A DNA stretch of 64,000 nt from Dyella_B nitratireducens (GTDB lineage Bacteria; Pseudomonadota; Gammaproteobacteria; Xanthomonadales; Rhodanobacteraceae): NCBI RefSeq assembly GCF_049532905.1, contig NZ_CP064032.1, positions 1,178,001 to 1,242,000 of the forward strand. The letters run 5' to 3'. Every line of letters starts with the position of its first letter. The first letter of the stretch is position 1. The notes under the pieces were generated by a model. It was not told the DNA's origin. It worked only from the letters and a program-made list of their open reading frames with translations, and did no database searches. The translations under genes and the position numbers were made by a program. This document shows, in pieces, positions 17,604 to 24,904 of this stretch.

Positions 17604-17930
17604 ATGTTGCGTTGGGTCGCCTTGATCCTGCTGCTGATACTGATTGGACTGCAGTTTGAGCTGTGGTCCAGTCACGGTGGCATGTCCGAGGTAACAAACT
17701 TGCATGCTGCAGTTCAAAAACAGCAGGACGAAAACGACAAGCTCACTCAACGCAACCAGGCGCTTGCTGCGGATGTGGACGATCTCAAGCATGGCGAGCA
17801 GGCGGTAGAGGCGCGTGCTCGCGGTGAACTGGGTTTGATCAAACCGGGCGAGACGTTCTATCAGGTGGTGCCGAAGCCGGCGGCGAGTACAGATGCGCCA
17901 GCAGCTTCGGGGACAAGCGGCGGTCATTGA
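17604..17930 (+). CDS. ftsB: Cell division protein FtsB
   Basis: A 108-residue bitopic membrane protein. One membrane helix at residues 3-20 (LRWVALILLLILIGLQFELW) is followed by a periplasmic leucine-zipper coiled coil (about 28-65: LHAAVQKQQDENDKLTQRN) and a C-terminal ARGELGLIKPGETFYQV motif, which is conserved in FtsB. With FtsL and FtsQ it activates septal peptidoglycan synthesis. Placement after eno is the standard gammaproteobacterial order. The usual next genes ispD and ispF are missing here. Confidence 0.94.
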   Translation: MLRWVALILLLILIGLQFELWSSHGGMSEVTNLHAAVQKQQDENDKLTQRNQALAADVDDLKHGEQAVEARARGELGLIKPGETFYQVVPKPAASTDAPAASGTSGGH

Positions 17931-17940
17931 GCTTTTCTAG

Positions 17941-18048
17941 CCGTCATTCCCGCGGAAGCGGGAATCCATTTTGGCCTCTCGCCTGAAAGCAACGTGGATT
18001 GACCAGCTTCGCTGTTGTAAAGCGCCTCTGCTTCCGCGGGAATGACGG
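17941..18048. repeat. Inverted repeat between ftsB and truD
   Basis: Inverted arms CCGTCATTCCCGCGGAAGC (17941-17959) and its reverse complement (18030-18048), separated by about 70 bp. Each arm also contains a short hairpin (TTCCCGC/GCGGGAA). This is the widespread CGTCATTCCCGCG dispersed repeat type. It fills the gap between ftsB and truD and comes within 10 bp of the truD start codon. Confidence 0.9.
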
Positions 18049-18058
18049 CAAGGTATGT

Positions 18059-19075
18059 ATGAATACTCCTGAATCTGAACTCCCCCGCGCCTACGGCAAG
18101 CCACCTTTGACGGGAGTGCTGCGTAGTACGCCCGAAGACTTCCGCGTCGACGAAATCCTCGGCTACGAACCCGACGGCGAAGGTGAGCATGCCTTCCTAT
18201 GGGTAGAAAAGCGTGATGCCAACACGGACTGGGTTGCGCGTGAACTGGCACGCTTCGGAGGCGTGTCACCGATGAATGTCGGCTACGTAGGCTTGAAAGA
18301 CCGCCACGCTGTCACACGCCAGACTTTCACCGTGCAATTGCCTGGCAAAGCCGATCCAGACTGGAGTGCGTTTCCACACGCCGAAGTAAAGGTGCTTTCG
18401 AGTACGCGCCACAAACGTAAACTCAAGCGCGGCGCTTTGCGCGGTAATCGCTTCGTGCTGGTATTGCGTAATGTTGGTGGAGATCGATCACGCGCTGAAG
18501 AGGTGCTGCAGGCCATCGCTGTTCGAGGCGTACCGAATTATTTTGGCGAACAACGCTTCGGTCGCGAAGGCGGCAACGTGGCGCAGGCGCGCGCGATGTT
18601 CGCTGGACGTCGTGTCGATCGGGACAAGCGTTCCATTCTGTTGTCTGCAGCACGCTCGCACATTTTCAACAGCGTGCTAGCTGCACGCGTAGAACGCGAT
18701 GCATGGGGCAAACCTTTGGAGGGCGAAATCTGGTCGCTGGCCGGTTCGCGTTCGTGGTTCGGTCCGGAAACATTCGACGACACACTCGCTGCGCGTCTGG
18801 CACAAGGTGATATTCATCCCTCTGGCCCGCTATGGGGGCAGGGTGAACCACCGACGACGGATGGCGCAGGTGAGCTGGAGCGCGCCATTGCTGCGCAATA
18901 TACCGATCTCTCCGAAGGGATTGCCGTTGCACGGATGGATCAGGAGCGCCGTCCATTGCGCCTGATTCCGAAGGACCTGCAATGGCATTGGACCGATAAG
19001 GAAACGCTGCAACTAGAGTTTGAATTACCCGCCGGTGCCTATGCCACCGTAGTCGTGCGCGAGCTGGTTTTGTAG
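18059..19075 (+). CDS. truD: tRNA pseudouridine(13) synthase TruD
   Basis: A 338-residue enzyme that makes pseudouridine at position 13 of tRNA. The start is ATG 18059 (MNTPESELPRAYGKPPL); a longer frame back to 17999 runs into the inverted repeat and is unlikely. The catalytic Asp is in NVGYVGLKDRHAVTRQ, and the LRGNRFVLVLRNV and GVPNYFGEQRFGREGGN segments are family hallmarks. The stop codon TAG (19073-19075) is part of the inverted repeat that starts at 19072. Confidence 0.96.
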   Translation: MNTPESELPRAYGKPPLTGVLRSTPEDFRVDEILGYEPDGEGEHAFLWVEKRDANTDWVARELARFGGVSPMNVGYVGLKDRHAVTRQTFTVQLPGKADPDWSAFPHAEVKVLSSTRHKRKLKRGALRGNRFVLVLRNVGGDRSRAEEVLQAIAVRGVPNYFGEQRFGREGGNVAQARAMFAGRRVDRDKRSILLSAARSHIFNSVLAARVERDAWGKPLEGEIWSLAGSRSWFGPETFDDTLAARLAQGDIHPSGPLWGQGEPPTTDGAGELERAIAAQYTDLSEGIAVARMDQERRPLRLIPKDLQWHWTDKETLQLEFELPAGAYATVVVRELVL

Positions 19076-19144
19076 GTTGGGGTGCGAACCCCAACATAGG
19101 AATGTATGCACGCATGACGATGTTGGGGTTTGCACCTCAACCCA
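19072..19144. repeat. Inverted repeat element, subfamily A, copy 1
   Basis: The left arm begins GTAGGTTGGGGTGCGAACCC. The right arm TGTTGGGGTTTGCACCTCAA has decayed at its outer end. The central spacer is about 22 bp. Each arm is a hairpin by itself (GTTGGGGT/ACCCCAAC). The left TAG is the truD stop codon. It lies between convergent truD and the AIG2-like gene. Confidence 0.95.
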
Positions 19145-19171
19145 CGAGCATACGTGGTGCGAGTCGATCGG

Positions 19172-19552
19172 CTAGCCTTTTGTCGCTTGAGTTGGCGTAG
19201 GATCGTATGACGTCGCCAGCCGCGCATCCACATACACCCACGCTTGCAGCCCGGAGACCAGAGTGACTGCGATGCGTTTGTAGTCATCGACTTCGTATTC
19301 ATCGGCCTGCGCGAGTTCGGTTTCAGTGATGTCGAATACTGTGCCGTTTACGCAATCATCTGGCCGGTTGGTAGATACGAGCATGGGATGGTGGGTCTTC
19401 CCGCTGGCTTTGATGACGTCGGGATCTTCGATCTTGATGTCGGTTTGAACGAATCCGATCAGTTGATCGCGATGACCCGCCAATCTGCGACCGAACGTTG
19501 CCAGTTGCACGTTTTCCTGCTGCAACGTGCCGTATGAAAAAAGCTTGGGCAT
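19172..19552 (-). CDS. Gamma-glutamylcyclotransferase/AIG2-like family protein
   Basis: A 126-residue protein with the family start LFSYGTLQQENVQ, in which YGTL is the substrate-binding loop. The GTVFDITETELAQADEYE segment contains the candidate catalytic Glu (AQADEYE), and the C-terminus has the VYVDA strand. This fold covers cyclotransferases and proteins of unknown reaction, so the activity here is a guess. It is on the minus strand, 10 bp after the Smr-domain gene, and so may be co-transcribed with it. Confidence 0.82.
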   Translation of the reverse strand: MPKLFSYGTLQQENVQLATFGRRLAGHRDQLIGFVQTDIKIEDPDVIKASGKTHHPMLVSTNRPDDCVNGTVFDITETELAQADEYEVDDYKRIAVTLVSGLQAWVYVDARLATSYDPTPTQATKG

Positions 19553-19562
19553 GGGCAGCGAT

Positions 19563-20117
19563 CTATCCTTTCAGCAGTACCACTACGGCTCCCGTACCAC
19601 CCTGCATGGGACGTGCGGAAGCAAAGGCAATCACATCGTTGCGACGGCGCAGCAGACGGTCGGTCAAGATTTTCAGCACCGGGCCGGCAGCCTTCGAGCG
19701 CAATCCCTTGCCGTGCACGATGCGCACACAGCGCAGTCCGCGATCGTTGGCTTGCGCAAGAAAGTCTGCAATCGTGGCTTGCGCCGCTGCGGCGTTCATC
19801 TGATGCAAATCGATGTCGTCCTGCACGCTGAATTGACCGCGCTTGAGCTGGCGTAGCAGTTTCGGCGGATAGCCATCGCGTAGGTAACTTAGTTCCTCAC
19901 CCACCTCCATCAGGCCAGGGTCGAAAGCCATGTCCAGCAGCTCGCCCGGTACGGCGGCCTCGTCAGCCTCGAGCATGTAGGGATGTGGTTCCGGCTTGGG
20001 GATTTCCGGTGGCGGGGCGACGGGGTCGAACTTGCGAACCTCGCCGATGGCTTCGCGAAAGAGGCGGCTGTCCTCGTTGCTCACGGTGGCGGGGATACGG
20101 CGTTTCATGTGCGTCAT
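19563..20117 (-). CDS. Smr-domain protein
   Basis: About 184 residues from ATG 20117; ATG 20108 is an equally possible start and neither has a clear ribosome-binding site. The C-terminal half holds an Smr domain: DDIDLHQMNAAAA (the DLHG-like motif, here DLHQ) and CVRIVHGKGLRSK followed by GGTGAVVVLL. Smr domains nick or cut nucleic acids, and this stand-alone type has been linked to ribosome rescue in E. coli (SmrB). The N-terminal region is Pro-rich and probably flexible. Divergent from surE. Confidence 0.88.
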   Translation of the reverse strand: MTHMKRRIPATVSNEDSRLFREAIGEVRKFDPVAPPPEIPKPEPHPYMLEADEAAVPGELLDMAFDPGLMEVGEELSYLRDGYPPKLLRQLKRGQFSVQDDIDLHQMNAAAAQATIADFLAQANDRGLRCVRIVHGKGLRSKAAGPVLKILTDRLLRRRNDVIAFASARPMQGGTGAVVVLLKG

Positions 20118-20263
20118 CGTAGCGAAAGGAGGGCGACGGTGGTGAAAAGAAGGTTGCGAAAATCGCCGGTGAAACAAATGGTCGGCTCGGTTAGACTCAT
20201 AAATCTAGGGTGCGTGCGGATCATCTTCGGGCCACACGCCAGGTAGACAACCTCGAACGGATC

Positions 20264-21058
20264 ATGATGCGAGTTCTGGTTTCCAATGATGATGGCGTGG
20301 ACGCGCCGGGCATCCGCGTACTCGCCGAGTGCCTCGGTGCGGTCGGCCAGGTGACGGTGGTAGCGCCGGATCGGGATCGCTCCGGAGCCAGCAATTCCCT
20401 TACCCTCGACGCGCCGATTCGCGTCTCGCGCATGGACAACGGCTATTACCGCGTGGCGGGCACGCCGACCGACTGCGTGCATCTCGCGTTAGCCGGCATG
20501 CTGGACTACGAGCCCGATATTGTCGTTTCCGGTATCAACAATTCCGCTAATCTTGGCGATGACGTGATCTATTCCGGCACCGTGTCGGCGGCGATGGAAG
20601 GGCGTTTTCTCGGTCTGCCAGCGATTGCGGTGTCGCTGGTCAGCAAGGATCACAAGGGCGAGCACTACGAGTCGGCGGCCAAGGCCGTGCTGCTGTTGAT
20701 GGAGCGCCTGCTGGTGGACCCGCTGCCGGCCGACACCATTCTCAACGTCAATGTGCCGGATCGTCCGTGGGAGGATATCCACGGCTTCGAAACCACGCGT
20801 CTGGGCAGGCGTCATCGTTCAGCACCATGCATCAAGCAGAACGATCCGCGTGGCAGACCGATCTGGTGGATCGGGCCGGCGGGTGATGTGGACGATGCCG
20901 GCCCCGGTACCGATTTCGACGCCGTGCGTCGTGGCTACATTTCCGTGACGCCCATCCATGTAGATCTCACCCGGTTCCAGGCATTGGAAAAAGTAGGCAA
21001 CTGGGTCAATGCTTTGAGCGAAGGCATGAGCGATCGCACCAACGGTAAGGCCGCATGA
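20264..21058 (+). CDS. surE: 5'/3'-nucleotidase SurE
   Basis: About 264 residues starting at MMRVLVSNDDG (ATG 20264, or ATG 20267 one codon on). SNDDG carries the metal-binding Asp pair. GTPTDCVHLAL and SGINNSANLGDDVIYSGTVSAAMEG are the other conserved blocks. It hydrolyses nucleoside monophosphates and exopolyphosphate and is linked to stationary-phase survival. Its final bases overlap the start of pcm (ATGA), the usual surE-pcm coupling. Confidence 0.97.
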   Translation: MMRVLVSNDDGVDAPGIRVLAECLGAVGQVTVVAPDRDRSGASNSLTLDAPIRVSRMDNGYYRVAGTPTDCVHLALAGMLDYEPDIVVSGINNSANLGDDVIYSGTVSAAMEGRFLGLPAIAVSLVSKDHKGEHYESAAKAVLLLMERLLVDPLPADTILNVNVPDRPWEDIHGFETTRLGRRHRSAPCIKQNDPRGRPIWWIGPAGDVDDAGPGTDFDAVRRGYISVTPIHVDLTRFQALEKVGNWVNALSEGMSDRTNGKAA

Positions 21059-21747
21059 TTCATCCGTTGCCGCCATCCGCATTGAAAGGCGAGGGCATGA
21101 CCTCGCAACGCGCGCGCGACCGGCTCATCGCAAAATTGAAGGAAGAAGGCATTCGCGATCAACGCGTGCTGGATGTGATGCGCAATTTGCCGCGCCATCA
21201 TTTCATTGATCAGGCACTGCACTCGCGCGCTTACGAAAACACGGCGCTGCCGATCGGTCACGGCCAGACGATTTCTCAGCCATGGGTGGTGGCACGCATG
21301 ACGGAGGCTTTGCTCGAGCCTTTCGAGCCCAAGTCCGGCCGTCCGCAGAAGGTGCTGGAGATCGGCACCGGGTCCGGTTACCAGGCGGTGGTGTTGTCGC
21401 AACTGGTGCCGCAGCTTTATACGGTGGAGCGCATCGAAGAATTGCTGCGCCAGGCGCGTCGGCGCTTTCGCCAGCTCGGCCTCGACAACATCCGCTCGCG
21501 CCATGACGACGGCAAGTTGGGTTGGGCGGCCGAAGCGCCGTTCGATGCCATCATTCTCACGGCGGCGGGCGATGCCATTCCTACGCAGGTTCTCGAACAA
21601 TTGGCGCCGGATGGTGTGCTGGTCGCACCGGTCGGTTCCCCCAGCAGTCAAACCTTGATCCGCATGCGCGGCGACGGAAAGGGCGATTTCATGCAGGAAG
21701 AATTGGCGGCGGTCAGCTTTGTGCCTTTGCTGGGCGGTATCGGCTGA
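21055..21747 (+). CDS. pcm: Protein-L-isoaspartate O-methyltransferase
   Basis: A 230-residue SAM-dependent enzyme that starts repair of isoaspartyl residues in aged proteins. ATG 21055 overlaps the surE stop; ATG 21097 (MTSQRARDRL) with GGCGAGGGC ahead is the alternative and would give 216 residues. Motif I is VLEIGTGSGYQAVVL, with the family block LPIGHGQTISQPWVVARMTE before it and APFDAIILTAAGDAIP after it. It ends in a TGATG overlap with the next gene. Confidence 0.96.
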   Translation: MIHPLPPSALKGEGMTSQRARDRLIAKLKEEGIRDQRVLDVMRNLPRHHFIDQALHSRAYENTALPIGHGQTISQPWVVARMTEALLEPFEPKSGRPQKVLEIGTGSGYQAVVLSQLVPQLYTVERIEELLRQARRRFRQLGLDNIRSRHDDGKLGWAAEAPFDAIILTAAGDAIPTQVLEQLAPDGVLVAPVGSPSSQTLIRMRGDGKGDFMQEELAAVSFVPLLGGIG

Positions 21748-22355
21748 TGCAGCTCTTCGGAAAGCTTTATGCGCGCGTACTGGTGTGGGCGCGCGATCGC
21801 CGGGCGGTTTATTACCTGTGTGGCCTGAGTTTCGTCGAGGCGTTCATTTTTCCGGTCATGCCGGAAGTGATGCTGGCGCCCATGATGCTGGGCAAGCGTC
21901 ATCGTGCTTTTTTCTACGCGAATGTGAGCCTGCTGTTTTCGCTGCTGGGTTCCTTGGTGGGGTATGCGCTCGGCCATTGGGCCTTTCATGCGCTGACACC
22001 GTTGCTGCAATCCTTGCATCTGTACGACTCGATCGAGCACGGCGTGGAAAGCCTGCGCGCGCAAATGAATCAGCATTGGTTGGAGCTGCTGCTGGTGCTG
22101 ATGCTTGCAGCGATCCAGCCGGTGGTACCGATGAAATTCGTGACCTGGGCATCAGGCATTGTCGGCGTGCCGGTGCTTCCGTTCCTGGCGTGCATCCTGC
22201 TCGGTCGCGGCAAACGTGTGTGGCTGCTGGCTTTGCTGATCCGTCTATTTGGCGAGCGCGCTGAGCGGATTCTGCATAAGCACATCGAGTGGATCGGCTG
22301 GGCGGCCCTGGTGGCGCTGGTAGCGCTTGGCGCGTGGTGGGCGCTCAAGCATTAA
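21747..22355 (+). CDS. YqaA/DedA-family membrane protein
   Basis: A 202-residue inner-membrane protein starting at ATG 21747, overlapping the pcm stop. It has four or five membrane segments, the SNARE-associated/DedA-like pattern EAFIFPVMPEVMLAPMML near residue 30, a long central helix, and KFVTWASGIVGVPVLPFL. DedA relatives are linked to lipid flipping and envelope homeostasis, and this short YqaA form is less well understood. It stands between pcm and nlpD, the conserved xanthomonad order. Confidence 0.87.
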   Translation: MQLFGKLYARVLVWARDRRAVYYLCGLSFVEAFIFPVMPEVMLAPMMLGKRHRAFFYANVSLLFSLLGSLVGYALGHWAFHALTPLLQSLHLYDSIEHGVESLRAQMNQHWLELLLVLMLAAIQPVVPMKFVTWASGIVGVPVLPFLACILLGRGKRVWLLALLIRLFGERAERILHKHIEWIGWAALVALVALGAWWALKH

Positions 22356-22419
22356 CGATGAGCGATCGTTCTGTGTCGATCGCATGAAAACTCTCTACGA
22401 CCTCGCTATGCTGGCGCGC

Positions 22420-23346
22420 ATGAATGGATTGATGCGATGGTCCTCGTTTGCCGCTATAGCCCTACTCATGACCGGTTGCAGCACGGTGGTGGTGCAGCCG
22501 CCGCCCAGTGCGTCGAACAGTGCGCGGCCTGCGCCGGTGCAACATGAGGTCGGCACCTATACCGTCGTGAAGGGGGACACGCTTTATTCGATCGCGTTCC
22601 GCAATGGCACGGATTTTCGCGAAGTCGCGAGGTTGAACAACATCCCGCCGCCTTACACAATCTGGCCGGGGCAGGTACTGAAGTTGTCTGGGTCTGGCTC
22701 GGCGCCTGCCGTCGCGCATGTGCCGCCCCCGGTTGTGGCCAAGGCATCACCGGCAACGTCGGCTCCCGTGTTCCAGACGGTGGAAACAACGCCAGCCGTG
22801 ACCACGCCACCGCCCGCGCACGCAAGCCCAGTCGCTTCGGCGCCCGCAACCGTTGCGCATCCTGCACTACCAACCAGCACTACATCGGCGCCAGTCGCCA
22901 GCGTTCCCAGCAACCCGCCGCCCGTCGTGGCTGCCACACCGGTGGTCGCTGCAAGCGGCGGCACGCGCACCGCGGGTGGCGTGAAGTGGCGCTGGCCGGC
23001 ATCGGGTCAGGTGTTCGGTCGTTTTCAAGCCAGCGCGGCGATACCGGGCATCGATATTGCTGGCAAGGCAGGCGATCCGGTCGTGGCTGCAGCAGACGGC
23101 ACGGTGGTGTATAGCGGCAACGGCCTGGTGGGCTACGGCGAGTTGATCATCATCAAGCACAACGACAGCTTCCTTTCCGCCTATGGCCACAACCGCAAGC
23201 GACTGGTGACGGAAGGGCAGCAGGTTAAGGCCGGGCAGCAGATTGCCGAAATGGGTTCGAGCGGCAGTTCGCGCGACGAACTGCAGTTCCAGATTCGCAA
23301 GGATGGCAATCCGGTCGATCCACTCGACTATCTGCCGTCGCGCTAG
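22420..23346 (+). CDS. nlpD: NlpD-like lipoprotein with LysM and M23 peptidase domain
   Basis: About 308 residues from ATG 22420 (MNGLMRWSS); ATG 22384 would add 12. Lipobox LLMTGC with Cys at residue 20. A LysM peptidoglycan-binding repeat follows (GTYTVVKGDTLYSIAFRN to IWPGQVLKL), then a Pro/Ala/Thr/Val-rich linker, then an M23 domain at the C-terminus (GIDIAGKAGDPVVAAADGTVVY). The zinc-binding residues are degenerate: the HxxxD His is replaced (GIDIAG), as in EnvC/NlpD proteins that activate amidases rather than cut. In enterobacteria rpoS follows nlpD. Here the next gene is on the other strand. Confidence 0.93.
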   Translation: MNGLMRWSSFAAIALLMTGCSTVVVQPPPSASNSARPAPVQHEVGTYTVVKGDTLYSIAFRNGTDFREVARLNNIPPPYTIWPGQVLKLSGSGSAPAVAHVPPPVVAKASPATSAPVFQTVETTPAVTTPPPAHASPVASAPATVAHPALPTSTTSAPVASVPSNPPPVVAATPVVAASGGTRTAGGVKWRWPASGQVFGRFQASAAIPGIDIAGKAGDPVVAAADGTVVYSGNGLVGYGELIIIKHNDSFLSAYGHNRKRLVTEGQQVKAGQQIAEMGSSGSSRDELQFQIRKDGNPVDPLDYLPSR

Positions 23347-23377
23347 AACCGCTACTTCCCTTTGTGGGAGTGAGTTA

Positions 23378-23458
23378 GGGTGAGGGGCAATCTGGTTGCG
23401 AAGCTGCTTTCGGCGCGTCTAGGCTGGAGAGAGCTTTCGCCACGATTGACCCTCACCC
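23378..23458. repeat. Inverted repeat after nlpD
   Basis: Arms GGGTGAGGGGCAATC (23378-23392) and GATTGACCCTCACCC (23444-23458) pair with one mismatch around a 51-bp centre. A related CCTCACCTCAACCCCTCTCC string occurs once more near 53610. It lies between convergent nlpD and the Mth938-like gene and may end both transcripts. Confidence 0.75.
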
Positions 23459-23491
23459 CAATCCTTCTCCTTGGTATAGCGGAGAGAATGT

Positions 23492-23869
23492 TCAGGCTGC
23501 GGGAAGAATGAAAGCAGCCACCACGCGCCGCCCTTCACTGGCGAGCAGGTCGTAGGTACGTGCTGCCGCCGCGTTGTCCATTACTTCAATACCAATACCC
23601 TTGCGCAGAAAGCCGGCCATGAAGGCGGCTGGAGGGAACTGCTGGCGCGTGCCGGTGCCGAGCAGCACCACTTCGGGCTTCAGTTCGAGCACGGCATCGA
23701 CATGATTATCGGTCAGCGCCTGAGCGTGGGTGACGGGCCATTGCTCTACTGCGCGTTCCGGCGATAGCAAGAAGCTCGCGATCAGTTCGCGGTCGACCAC
23801 CGTGATGCTGCGCTCGGTGACGCGGCGGACGAACAGATACTCACCATGGCGGTCCAGCGAGAGATCCAT
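23492..23869 (-). CDS. Mth938-like domain protein (NDUFAF3/COG3737 family)
   Basis: A 125-residue protein from ATG 23869 with GGAGG at good distance. It shows the Mth938 fold pattern: a YLFVRRVTERSITV opening and ELKPEVVLLGTGTRQQFPP, followed by GIGIEVMDNAAAARTYDLL. In eukaryotes the family helps assemble respiratory complex I; in bacteria the function is unknown. yhbY lies 10 bp upstream on the same strand, so the two are probably co-transcribed. Confidence 0.88.
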   Translation of the reverse strand: MDLSLDRHGEYLFVRRVTERSITVVDRELIASFLLSPERAVEQWPVTHAQALTDNHVDAVLELKPEVVLLGTGTRQQFPPAAFMAGFLRKGIGIEVMDNAAAARTYDLLASEGRRVVAAFILPAA

Positions 23870-23879
23870 GACAGCCTCC

Positions 23880-24176
23880 TCAGCGTGGCAGGGCCAGCCG
23901 GGGGTCGTCCTCGTTGCGCCGGAACAGCACCACGACGTGGCCAATCTGTTGCACGCTTTCCGCACCGGTGCCTTCGAGCAGGATCTGGATCTGCGCTTCG
24001 CGTTCTTCCTTGTCACCGCCGGAGAGCTTCACTTTCACCAGTTCGTGATGCGACAGCGCCAGGTCCAGCTCCTTCACCACGGCCTCGGTAGCGCCCTTGG
24101 CGCCCAGCAGAATCACCGGATGGAGGTCGTGGGCGAGGCTGCGCAGGTAGCGCTTCTGTGAAGGAGATATGGCCAT
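23880..24176 (-). CDS. yhbY: YhbY-type CRM-domain RNA-binding protein
   Basis: A 98-residue CRM-domain protein starting MAISPSQKRYLRSLAH. The signature GAKGATEAVVKELDLALSHH includes the GxxG-like loop, and the HELVKVKL strand is conserved. YhbY associates with the pre-50S ribosomal subunit. It is divergent from rlmE (about 77 bp between starts), the same arrangement as in E. coli, where yhbY faces rlmE-ftsH. Confidence 0.95.
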   Translation of the reverse strand: MAISPSQKRYLRSLAHDLHPVILLGAKGATEAVVKELDLALSHHELVKVKLSGGDKEEREAQIQILLEGTGAESVQQIGHVVVLFRRNEDDPRLALPR

Positions 24177-24253
24177 GCGTTCGGTCCGATGCACTGCGAA
24201 GTAATCTTAAAGGTTATCATGTCCACCCCCTGTTCCCGGTCCGTTGCCGACCC

Positions 24254-24904
24254 ATGCCTCGCAGCAAGAGCAGTTCCCGCTGGCTCCGGGAGCATTTTGA
24301 CGATGTCTACGTAAAGAAGGCCCAAGCCGAGGGTCTGCGTTCGCGCGCCGTGTTCAAGCTGGAGGAGCTGATCGACCGCGACCAACTCCTGAAACCGGGC
24401 ATGCGTGTGGTCGATCTGGGCGCAGCGCCGGGTGGCTGGTCGCAGCTCGTGCGGCAGCGTCTGGGTGATAGTGGTACTGTGGTGGCGCTGGATATCCTGC
24501 CGATGCAGGGTATTGCCGGCGTCGATTTTCTGCAGGGCGACTTCCGTGAAGAAAGTGTTTTGAGAGCATTGGAACAGCGCCTGGACAGCCAGAAGCTCGA
24601 TCTTGTGCTGTCGGACATGGCCCCCAATATGAGTGGTGTGGCACTGGCCGATCAGATCCGGGCGATGGATTTGGCGGAACTGGCGCTTGATTTCTCCAGA
24701 CACTGGCTGAAACCAGGCGGAGCGTTTCTAATCAAGTTGTTCCAGGGAACAGGCTTCGACGATTACTTGCGTACCTTGCGTGTCGAGTTCTCGCGCGTAA
24801 GTATGCGTAAACCTAAGGCCTCACGCGCGCGTTCGCGTGAGGTGTACGCGCTGGCCACCGGGTTCCGACCGGCCGGCCGGCAAACTGGCGAGAACCGCGC
24901 ATGA
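24254..24904 (+). CDS. rlmE: 23S rRNA (uridine-2'-O-)-methyltransferase
   Basis: A 216-residue enzyme that methylates U2552 in the ribosomal A-loop. It starts at ATG 24254 (MPRSKSSSRWL). SAM-binding motif VVDLGAAPGGWSQLV. The K-D-K-E tetrad is visible as Lys in RAVFKLEEL, Asp in LVLSDMAPNMSG, Lys in AFLIKLFQG and Glu in ARSREVYAL. It overlaps ftsH by 4 bp (ATGA), matching the rlmE-ftsH operon of enterobacteria. Confidence 0.97.
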   Translation: MPRSKSSSRWLREHFDDVYVKKAQAEGLRSRAVFKLEELIDRDQLLKPGMRVVDLGAAPGGWSQLVRQRLGDSGTVVALDILPMQGIAGVDFLQGDFREESVLRALEQRLDSQKLDLVLSDMAPNMSGVALADQIRAMDLAELALDFSRHWLKPGGAFLIKLFQGTGFDDYLRTLRVEFSRVSMRKPKASRARSREVYALATGFRPAGRQTGENRA

